From: Synura sp. LO234KE
Taxonomy: Eukaryota; Sar; Synurophyceae; Synurales; Mallomonadaceae
Direction of reading: 5' to 3'
Length of the DNA stretch: 17,244 nucleotides
Assembly (NCBI GenBank): GCA_015143735.1
Contig: VKHC01000145.1
Coordinates: 1-17,244 of the forward strand
Both the position numbers and the translations under genes were made by a program. Below, in pieces: positions 9,125 to 17,244 of the stretch (its first letter is position 1; the number at the start of each line of letters is the position of its first letter). Below the pieces are notes generated by a model. It was not told the DNA's origin and made no database searches. It worked only from the letters and a program-made list of their open reading frames with translations.

Positions 9125-12100
9125 TCACACAACATCATATTTTGTGAGATACGACGCTAAAACGGTACCAAACGACTCATCCGTCAGGGGAATTCGCACG
9201 GTCATTCCTCCAGGCCATTTCAGTGTCATTGCCGGCTTCGGGAACACGACCTGAACGAAACAACGCCAGTCGTGTAATGCCAAGGGCAAGTACCAGAAAA
9301 ACCAAGGGCGATGTAATTTTTCACCGCTTTACCTTAGACATTTCTAGAAGCATTGGCTGGGAAGTCACGACGACTGCGTCCTCTAGCTCGGCTGTTTCCT
9401 CTTGAAAGAACAACCTGTCCGTGACACCGAAGCACGTATACAGCGAGATCAGCGTATAGCCTTGCCTACAATAGGATGGTGGAATAAACATCTAATCTAT
9501 ATTGCGAGATGGCTATTGGTCCGTGGCATTTCGTGGTTGAGATCAAGTAGAAGGACCTGCCTTGAGTCTACTGTGCCTTCATTGGCGCAAGTCTGGAAGA
9601 ACAACCTGCAGAGGGAACCATGGTGTGATTGGTGACCAACGCGGAAGAGCAGCAGACGAAGGAGGAGAGATACCTGAGAATTGAATGCATTGTCACGGAG
9701 GTTACACTGCCACCCCTCATGAACTCCTCCATACTGCCGGCCGCGCTCAAAATAGCTGCAAGAAAGAGAGAGTATCAACCTAATCAACTTTCTGAATTCG
9801 ATTTTATATTAATGATGCGAGGACGATTGCAATACCCCTGTCCCACCCGCACCCCCTTCATGGTACCGTACATAACCTACCTTGAATTTCTCCCGTACGA
9901 ATTCCAAAAGTGACGATCCTGTGAGTAAAATAAAGCACGCAGACCGACAGTGGGAAGTGGTAACAGAAAATGTAAACGAAGCGAACAAACTACTAAATAT
10001 AAGTGTCATTTCTCTGTCAGAGTACAGTTAAGTACATCGAAATGGACGATGTCAGCCGAATCATACACTACCTGGGCAGAACCGCCTCCAATACCCGTGA
10101 CAGAAGCACTCGCCGCGTTTCCTCTGCACATAGAGGCAGAGGCGTGAATAAGGACGCCCTAGTATCACATAATTATAGCACTAGTAGGCACTTTCGAGCC
10201 CCATTCGGCGAAGGGTAGAAATTGCAATAATGGATATGCGGTTGGATCAGTGTTATCGGGACTCACTTGTAATATGTCTGAAACAAAACTCGACTCCCAG
10301 ATGATCTATGGGGGCGGGCTCTCTCTGTACATCGGCATACCGCTTGTCGTAGTCCTCGCCTTCGAGTTCTGTCAAGCACAATTAGAACAAATAACCACTC
10401 ATTCGACTTGATAACAACTAACTATTAAGTTGAATTAAGCAAAATCAGAAAGGCATTAATAACTCCACGTCTAAAGTGTTATCACTACCTGTAGAGTCTG
10501 TGGTCTTGAATGTTGAATTTATAATGGGGGTAGATCGATACAGCTCCGGCACGAGAGGCAAGTAGGCGACAGGGAACCTAGAAGGTCAACAATAAAGTCC
10601 AAGTCGAGGAAGCGAGAGACGTCCATGCGAACTCCAGATTACTAAATAGAATAGAAAAGTTTTTGCTGCTGCTATATGTTTGCAATTTTAGAAAGGGTAG
10701 CTACAGCTACATCACCGACTGTTATATTCAGGTGGCAGAGGAGGTGAATACAGCAGCTCAAAAGTGAACACATCCACTCACAAGATTCTCCCGACGGCTT
10801 CCACAAGAAGATAATCGGAGGAAGCGACGAGGGCTCTCTGGCGAAGATGAACTAAAGCCTCCAGAGCCCTGTCGTGATGAAATAATATCTGTTGAGAGAA
10901 GGCATTACGAAGGGATTCTCACTCACTCCTTGGCGCTGTGGTATAGGTCCACAGGAAGCGGGGGAGGCGGAGGACCGAATTTGAATGAGCCTAAAACAAA
11001 CTGTGCATCGAGCCGCATTAAATACGAAGGTGAATCATTCCGTTAAATGACACGTCCGGCAGGACTCCCCCCCCTTACCTGCAGGTCGACAGCCTGGCAA
11101 CATGATCCAGCCGTTTTCTCAGATCCCTCCTCGCCCGAACCAGAATAATCAAGAAGAATGCATCTGTGCGCAAAGTTTCGGGGCATAGAAAACATTAGAA
11201 GTCGCGGCATTGAACCACATAGTTACAGGACACATTTCTCATCTAACATAGCAGTGCGCGACACGGCCTTCTCCAGCTGAAACTAGTGCTATCGTCCTTC
11301 GTCTTCCTACCCAGTCAGAGCGGTGGACTTCTCGTCAGATCTCATGATCCAAAGCGTATCCTTCAACTTCAACTCTGACTCCACCTCTGGAGTCTTGTCC
11401 ACCATGGTGGAAGCTAAGACGTCTATTGGAGGGAGGGCGGACTGCGAGCTTCGACGGTCTCTGTCGACCACACCATAAATAGAGGCCTTCTCTATTGCCT
11501 CCTTCTGCAGCCGCTCCTTCTCCATTTCTACAATACCCACGGGAATCTTGAGGCCGTAACGCAGACTCTCCAGCGTGAACTTGATCTGTACGAGGCCCAA
11601 GGTGCCGTCCCCGAGCCCGAGAGACTTGGGATCAACAGAGAGGGAGAAGGACGAGGCCAACGCCTTGTACAACACTTGACGTTTCTTGTCCACCACAGGG
11701 GTTCGCAAACTCAGTTCGATCTGATTGGCGGCGGAGAGGTAAAGGGATAGTCACACAACTAGTATGGGGGATAGGGAGCGATTGCACAGAAAGGAAAGAC
11801 GCTACAGAGCGCTCTCACCTCATCAATAGCGAAAACCAGGACAGGGAATAGAGAATAAACAACCGCGGAGTAGTTCCTGACGAAACGACAACCATCGCAA
11901 TTTAAAGTAGACACACTTGCGAACTCCTTATTGCGAAAGAAAGCTATGAGATCTCGCCGAGTTCGAATTCGTCGGGGTATATGAATATTACTGGGAGATT
12001 CTTGGAAAGTCAAGAGAATCAAACACTAACACGGAAAGACAGTTAGGTGATCATGAGGCGCCGATGAATGTAACCTTAGGAATTGGTTCGGATCGAGAGT

Positions 12101-15100
12101 TGAATGACACTCAACCGAAGTGGTCACAGACAATGACTAAGATGCGTCACACGCAAGCACACACAGATGACATGTATGTACAGCACACACATAAGTAGAG
12201 TGGTGGATCCTCTCACCTACGAGAGGCCCAAGCTGCGCTGGCATACGGTGCCAGGGAAGCTCGCTCCGAGTCGTCCGGCGCGTGACCCGCAGTGAGCGGA
12301 TCCTCCGTATCGTCGTGGGCGACATCGAGATCTCCTTCTCCGTCTAACGCATCCAGTGTCAACAGGTGAGCAGATTAGGTTATGGGAGGTACAGTGGAGG
12401 CTCATCAATGCCGACCTGTGTCTTCACGTTCCTTTCCGTAATCAGGGTCCGCGACATCCGCGAACCCGATCGCAACCAACTGCTTCTTTTCTCGAAGGCC
12501 GAGGACCTGCGTCACGGACACAGACCCAGATAAGAGGGCTTATTAATCATCGGCAAGTGGGGGGCATCCACAGCGTAGCTCTTACCAACTCGTCCAGCTC
12601 GTCGAATTGAAACACGTTATCGAATTGTATGAGTTGAGTCAGTCCTTGTGTCATCTGCTTGGCGATGGAGGTATACGTTGAAGGGGCCACGAGGTCCGTA
12701 GAGGCGGACAGCGGTAGCGACGGAAAGGACGTAACTGCGGCGCTGACGGACTTGGCAAAAGAAAACAGTCTGCCCTGGGTGTGGCCTTGGGCTGGGGAAG
12801 GGTCAGACGTAAGGGCTTCTGATTGGCGCGACGTGTTTGACGGAGTAGGGGAGTGGGCGCTGATTGGCTCAGGATGAGTGGAGGACGGCTGGACATGGGA
12901 CACCAGTCCACTTGGGAGCGTCGTGGCGTGGGACATGAAGGATGCAAAGACAGACAATGACTTTCGTCCGGACGATGATGATGACGATGGCGCTTTCTGC
13001 GCTCTAGCGTTTCTGTCAGCATCGCTGCGCTGAGATACGGAGACGGTGTCACTATTGTGTGTGTCCACAGATCGCGTTTCGCTGATGTCACGAGCCGCAT
13101 CCCCTCGGACACTGCCCGTGTCACTGCGCGCTGCAGAGTCCACCACAGGGGGAACAGACTTCGATGGACCAAGAGCAGAGCCACTCCCTCCGTAGTAATT
13201 CAACAGACTGTTACTCACTGCATCGCCTCCGTCTTCGCCGTCGCTGTCCTCCCCCCCTTCCTCTCTCCCCGGCGTTGGGGCCGCCGTTATCGGAGGAGAC
13301 ACGGGGGGCAGCGGTGGCGTGGTCAGTTTCGTATTTATCGCTAAACCGCTATCTATGTCGTCTACTCTGGAGTCCGCTGACACTGCCTCCCCAGCGGTCG
13401 GTGCGGGGTCGGCGGTGAAAGGATCACTGTCCCGGGACAGGACTGTTGCCCGATCGTCTTTCCGTGGTCTGTACTTGTCCTTGTGGTTGTGCGAGGACCA
13501 GGCTAAGGACGTCGCGTTATCTATCAGACTGGGTTCTCCACTTCTTTGGCCATTTAGCTTCGCCTGGAAAAGACGCTGCTCCTGAAGATAGATGTACAGC
13601 GACACACAGATATAGGGACAGTTGAAACAAGACCAGGGACACGTCATTGAGAAGTCTCTCAAAAGCAACAACAGGCGAATCGAACATTCTAAGCGTGTCG
13701 GAGACTCCACCCCAACTGGAAGCAGTGAGCTGTCTCTTTCTCTATATGGGCACTCTCCTACCTCCAAGAAACACGTCACCACCATCACGGTGTCTCGCCA
13801 GCTCAGTCGAGGCGCGGGAGGTAGGTCCTCGGGGGACGCGAGAGCCGCGGGAGCGGTCACCAACGACCTCCTGCTGTTCGCTTTGCTCGCCGCCTGCTGC
13901 TGCTCCCTGTGCAACCGCCGCAGTGTGTTCGCCTGATGGTGGTAGTGTTTAGTGTACGCCAGCGCGAAGGCGAATCTCCTGAAGAGGGCCACTGTGGCGG
14001 TTGGCAGTTTCATCTCGAGCTGATGTAGCACAGTTTGCTCGGAAACCGTTAAGTTATGTCTGGAGACATAGGTCACCTCCCCGGACTCCCTCGACACCTG
14101 ACTCGTGGGTAGCGAGGCAATCAGAAAGAGCGCAATTACGTCCCACTTCCCGCCATCCAGAAATACAATAGCAAAGATCACGTAACTGCCAAGGGTTGCA
14201 TGTTAGCTATCCGCCCCACCCTATCTATTGATCCTCCCTTCACAGAACAAGTCGCTGGGCCGAAGTTTACAAGCACAATACAGGACCGACCAGATCAAAC
14301 AAACAACCATTGACGGGTCCCCTGAGAAGCGTCTTCCACACTTCCCTCCTTCGGTCCTATCCCATCACACTTTACCTTCAGTAGCTTGCAGTGCAGATGC
14401 GCATAGATCCGTCTGTCCCAGGCAAGCAGAACTAACTCTCTCCACCGCGCTCCTCCGCCCCGCTTCTCCGCGCCCGCCCGCTGCCGCATCACTCGAAGGT
14501 CACGAAACACCGCATGGATACAGAACCGCCACGCCAGTCGTGTCCATGGCATGGACACCGCAGCCTTCAGACTGTAATGTTGCAAGGTGGAGATCGTGCG
14601 GGCTCCGAGGGACTGCAGTTGCACCAGTGTCAGCTCTTTAGGATACCTCGCGTTGTTGATAACCAGTGACGGAACGAGGCGGAGGTCGCGCCCACACGTG
14701 AATCTCCTCGGCCTAAGATAGGGGAGAGAGGTGGAGCGCAGGCAGATGGGAGGGAACAGCAGCTGTGTTTCGTACTGCCTCTTCAGACCCAGGATCGTGT
14801 CCACCAGGCGTAGCACCACTTGAAGCTGTTTGGAGTCGAAAGTAAATTTGAAAGAAGGCAAGTGAGCCGTTACATGAATCTGGACCCGATCAACAAAGGC
14901 ACTGGTTGGTGAATCATGATTATTGTTTGTATGAATGTCTCTATTGGTGTGAGGGGACGCGAGGGTGGAGGGGAGTGGCGCGGAAAGGATGACGTTAACG
15001 GCGCAGGGGAACATCATAGCGGTGTGAACGTCGGTCTTCCATCTCCTGCAGAACTCCGCAAATAGAAAGCGGTGCTTCTCCTCGTTTCCTGAAAGCACCT

Positions 15101-15884
15101 GTTGTTGTTGCTGCTGCTGAGGCTGTTTTTGACTCGATGGAAGACTTGTTAAGTATGATGAACAGTCGTAATCACAATAAATCTGGGCATCGGATAACGA
15201 CAGTGCCGTCATGATATGATCCCTCGGGTGGTTTGAACTAGAATAATTTGGGAATAGCAGCGGATTTGTTTTTAAAAAATGAGGTCCCAATCGTATAATA
15301 GGAATAGTTAAGCCGATTGCATGACATTTTTCTAAAGTATTGACGCTTCCATTATCATGCGAAATTTCTACACGAACATGGACTGTTTTAACGATGACAG
15401 CAAGATTTTTTACTGCATGTGCTAAGATTTTCCATACCGCGTACGCCTGATTAAATATATCTGGAGGTTTTTCAGGATTGATACCGTAAATATTTGCAAT
15501 CAAGTCCCGAATATCGAAAGAAAGTAGCTTCGACGAAAGAAACTCAACAATAACTTTTTTTAAGGACTGCGCGAAGTCAATACCCTCCAGCTCATATGGT
15601 GAAAGTAGAACGAACACGTTATCTACGGATACCTTCAGAGGCCCCCCTCTGAGAGCTTCCACAAAGCCATCAATTTCAATTGTGCCGACTGCGCCCCATT
15701 CAAGCTTCAGAGGATGAAGGAGAATGTCAAAGATATCAGGTCGAAGCTGAAGTTCAGATAGTTTTAAACCGTTAATTGACATTCCATCAGGGCTGTGGCT
15801 ATAGTCAACTACACTCCAATCTATATCATAGAAAATATCGGCAAGATATGACTTTATTGCGTGGGTTAGTACTCTTTTGATCAT
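9125..15884 (-). CDS. VPS13-like: VPS13-like bridge lipid-transfer protein, 17 exons
   Basis: Proposed coding exons, 5' to 3': 15884-14376, 14097-13762, 13581-12586, 12506-12416, 12343-12217, 11990-11819, 11720-11311, 11163-11079, 11000-10927, 10868-10782, 10577-10489, 10368-10267, 10123-10072, 9918-9881, 9755-9674, 9414-9333, 9250-9125. All junctions are GT-AG and the phases agree throughout, giving 1485 residues. Residues 1-100 form the chorein N-terminus (MIKRVLTHAIKSYLADIFYD, then LQLRPDIFDILLHPLKLEWG and VSVDNVFVLLSPYE). About 150-180 carries the conserved VKNLAVIVKTVHVRVE block. GLREKKQLVAIGFAD at about 950 matches the EEKKxLYxAIGY block of VPS13. Between them lies a long serine/proline/acid-rich insert (about 640-940). 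VPS13 proteins move lipids between organelles at membrane contacts. Family members are usually about twice this length and end in VAB, ATG-C and PH-like parts, none of which is seen. The start ATG is 15884; the upstream in-frame codon at 15893 is TTG. Confidence 0.8.
9497..9605 (-). other. possible alternative exon of the VPS13-like gene
   Basis: Inside the intron between 9674 and 9414 lies a segment with a strong acceptor (TTCCCTCTGCAG) that accepts phase 2 just as the 9414 exon does. Both begin GTTGTTCTT and encode LFFQ. This copy then reads TCANEGTVDSRQ, with a weak donor GTCCTT after 9557. If that donor is not used, the frame runs to TAG at 9497-9499. Used as an alternative 3' exon it would end the protein about 37 residues after the splice. 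Used as an internal exon it would leave phase 0 and break the downstream frame. It was left out of the main model for that reason. Confidence 0.35.
12640..13340 (-). other. low-complexity disordered insert of the VPS13-like protein
   Basis: This part of exon 3 encodes a serine-, proline-, alanine- and aspartate-rich stretch, including PPLPPVSPPITAAPTPGREE, an acid-rich EDSDGEDGGD run, and a six-serine run before GRKS. Base composition is clearly GC-richer than the 5' part of exon 1. Other frames on both strands are open here (for example 12651-13184 on -, 13057-13344 on +) only because stops are rare in GC-rich DNA. It is probably a disordered linker within the N-terminal rod. VPS13 insertions of this kind vary freely between species. 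Confidence 0.65.
15099..15119 (-). repeat. CAG/CAA polyglutamine tract
   Basis: Seven consecutive glutamine codons (CAG x3, CAA x3, CAG on the coding strand), preceded by Q-P, lie in exon 1 of the VPS13-like gene in a variable loop. The mix of CAG and CAA limits slippage. Length polymorphism between strains is likely. Confidence 0.8.
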
Positions 15885-15993
15885 TATAATCAATTCTTCC
15901 CTACTAAGATTTTATTTAAAATGGTTATTCTAAAAAAGCAAAAGGATTTGATGCAGCCCCCCCTTTCGATACACTACATATATCAGTAAAGTC
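15885..15993. promoter_or_regulatory. divergent promoter of VPS13-like and PLAC8 genes
   Basis: 109 bp separates the two start codons. It is AT-rich on the VPS13 side (TTTTATTTAAAATGG) and carries a C-run (CAGCCCCCCCTTTCG, about 15954-15968) nearer the PLAC8 gene. Shared bidirectional control is inferred from the spacing. No specific factor site is recognised. Confidence 0.5.
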
Positions 15994-16751
15994 ATGATTA
16001 AGTCCGAAGGACAGTTTCAAAAGTTGGAAGAATGCGATCAAGAAAATGTGAATCAAACTGTTATGATTCCGCATGGATCCTTGAATCCGCAATCACGATT
16101 GCCTGCACCAACCGAAGCAATTTACGAGGAAAATTCCGGGGAAGTCCAGGCAGCGATCACAGAAGAAGGTGACATTCGACTAGGATCGTGGAGGGATGGA
16201 ATATGTGACTGCCTTAATAATCTTTGGCCGAGCTGTGGATGTACCTTCTTTTTTTTGGGCGTCTGGCTAATATCCCAAAGTGAGTGGTCATACTTCTGCA
16301 AAACTTTCTCGTGAAAGAATAACATTAATTTTATTATTGACATCAGTTGCGCATAAGACTGGTTTAGGAAAATTCCAGCAATTGATTATAGGATTCGCAT
16401 CGGCTTTTATCTTCTTTTCCTTTTCTTCCATATTTGTTCCCGTCTACCCAAGATTGTTACTGTATATAGTCGTGGTTGGCTACAGCGTATATTTACGCCA
16501 CCATATTGTATCGAAGTACAGAATTGCAACAAGTTCTCGTTTCATAGATGTTTACTTCTATGGAATTTGTTGCTTTCCGTGTTCAGTTGCCCAAAGTAAG
16601 TAATATGTTTATTCTAAAACCTTGTATTCTAACAACGCACGACCTTCACGCTGCATCCACAGTGGCCAGGCACGTGTACAGATACCACTATATATTTGAC
16701 GGGGATTCACGTATAGATGCTGGGCAGAAATACTCCGCCGCAACTGTTTAA
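15994..16751 (+). CDS. PLAC8-domain cysteine-rich membrane protein, three exons
   Basis: Exons 15994-16279, 16347-16595 and 16663-16751 encode 207 residues. Both introns are 67 bp, phase 1, with strong donors (CAAA|GTGAGT and CAAA|GTAAGT) and acceptors (GACATCAG, ATCCACAG). Residues 1-64 are polar. The PLAC8 domain starts at WRDGICDCLNNLWPSCGC (about 67-84), continues with FFFLGVWLISQ|IAHKTGLGKF across intron 1, two hydrophobic helices (about 112-145), then FIDVYFYGICCFPCSVAQ|MARHVYRY across intron 2. The paired cysteine groups (CDC...C.C and CC..C) and the QIA/QMA motifs are hallmarks of the family. Relatives act in cell-number control and metal tolerance in plants and in calcium-linked membrane functions elsewhere; the role here is unknown. 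The WRDGxCDC form is common in stramenopiles. The length suits a single-domain member. The joined frame restores the domain exactly, so the model is secure. Confidence 0.9.
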
Positions 16752-17094
16752 CTATTAGATTTGGTTTGTAACTTTCAACTTGTTAATCAATTGTGGTGAA
16801 GTTTTCGTGGATAAAAATTTGCCATTTAAAGGCTTATTATTCTATTAATTCCTGTAGGTATCAGTGCTCTATTTTGTGTTCATGTTGTCGTTATGTTTTC
16901 TATTCAGACGGAACCAAGAGAATACCGGTTTTTCCAAATGTATGTACCTCTACCACAATCGTCCTATTAGTGTAGGTCGTATCGTATGTCCACTGGGCTA
17001 TTAATCCTTTTTCAGTCTGCTCAATTTTTTAATCAAGAATGCATCGAATAGCTAGTAGTCGAAAACCTCGGAGTGTAGTAGTCAGCACTTTAGA
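16752..17094. other. intergenic, AT-rich
   Basis: This is the 3' flank of the PLAC8 gene and the 3' flank of the gene at the right edge. No AATAAA is obvious on the + strand. Short ORFs here are AT-driven. Nothing else was recognised. Confidence 0.4.
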
Positions 17095-17244
17095 CTAAAT
17101 CGTTATCACATACTGCATTAATGTCCAACAACATAATTGGATGGGCGCGCCCGCCTCTTCATGCACCACCGAGAAGTAGTGGTAGTGAAGAGTGGTGGTG
17201 GTTCTAGGTGACTGCTCTTCCGCGATGAGTGAACCACCTCTCCC
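17095..17244 (-). CDS. partial 3' coding end of a gene entering from the right
   Basis: The - strand is open from the window edge for 49 codons to TAG at 17095-17097. GC rises sharply from about 17140 to the edge. The peptide is mixed (starts GRGGSLIAEEQSP, then a threonine run TTTT, then HYHYFSVVHEEAGAPIQ). The GGTGGTGG-like repeats on the + strand come from this threonine/histidine/tyrosine part. It could be a terminal exon or an exon with a donor nearer 17150. No family is recognised. It would converge on the PLAC8 gene. Confidence 0.4.
   Translation of the reverse strand, partial: GRGGSLIAEEQSPRTTTTLHYHYFSVVHEEAGAPIQLCCWTLMQYVITI

Noticed and set aside
9497-9787. A 96-codon minus-strand frame reading through exon 9755-9674 and the next intron
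   Set aside because: It uses a different frame from the one that joins in phase to the exons upstream. It is a read-through coincidence, though its last part overlaps the possible alternative exon.
10489-10577. An alternative frame of this exon reading PHYKFNIQDHRLY, which resembles a VPS13 segment
   Set aside because: It cannot be joined in phase to the next exon. The other frame (beginning FPVAYLPLVPELYRS) fits both neighbouring exons exactly, so the resemblance is taken as chance.
10869-10926. Acceptor at CTCAACAG (about 10888) as the start of the following exon
   Set aside because: The phase it forces reaches a stop after a dozen codons, and the intron would be about 40 bp. The acceptor at 10869 keeps the frame open with a 58-bp intron.
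12651-13184. A 177-codon minus-strand frame and several plus-strand frames over the same region
   Set aside because: They overlap exon 3 of the VPS13-like gene in other frames. Stops are scarce there because the exon is GC-rich. Their peptides are arginine/proline/serine-heavy shadows with no splice or family support.
1-17244. CRISPR arrays, bacterial operons, tRNA or rRNA genes, intact transposons
   Set aside because: No regularly spaced repeats, cloverleaf with recognisable A and B boxes, rRNA blocks, or transposase/reverse-transcriptase motifs were seen on either strand. Exhaustive RNA and repeat searches were not possible by eye.
17150-17244. GGTGGT/CACCAC-rich run as a microsatellite
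   Set aside because: The repeats are irregular and are explained by threonine, histidine and tyrosine codons on the minus strand.

Overview
This is a eukaryotic nuclear window. Short GT-AG introns (58 to 278 bp) split three of the four main genes. Several introns have CTAAC/CTAAT-like branch sites and pyrimidine-rich 3' ends, and there is no operon or ribosome-binding-site architecture. The gene set (a long VPS13/chorein-type bridge protein, a PLAC8-domain protein, a Golgi-type glycosyltransferase with a DDD motif, and an orphan ER-type membrane protein) fits a unicellular eukaryote. The PLAC8 core resembles forms common in oomycetes and diatoms, so I lean weakly to a stramenopile or related protist; the sequence alone does not settle this.

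Layout. 1-5125 is AT-rich and gene-poor. It holds two possible 3' exons of a + strand gene entering from the left (397-453 and 981-1133), a coding-like - strand ORF (1761-2039), a diverged direct repeat (about 3137-3240 and 3305-3410) and a coding-like + strand stretch (4629-4897). 5126-6289 (-) is a single-exon 387-residue membrane protein of no family I recognise. 6335-8009 (+) is a two-exon fringe/GT31-like glycosyltransferase. 9125-15884 (-) is a VPS13-like gene for which I propose 17 coding exons, every junction in phase. 15994-16751 (+) is a three-exon PLAC8 protein. At the right edge, 17095-17244 (-) looks like the 3' coding end of another gene.

The four main genes form two head-to-head pairs: 45 bp separates the start codons of the orphan and the glycosyltransferase, and 109 bp separates VPS13 and PLAC8. 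Each pair probably shares a bidirectional promoter. The glycosyltransferase and VPS13 genes converge on a 1.1 kb spacer. Three of the four products are predicted to sit in or act at membranes of the secretory system (ER/Golgi membrane protein, Golgi lumenal transferase, lipid-transfer bridge), and PLAC8 proteins are usually membrane-associated. A shared pathway is inference only.

The exon models were assembled by eye from splice signals, reading phase and family resemblance, with no transcript data. The 3' end of the VPS13-like gene and the fragments in the left 5 kb are the least certain parts.
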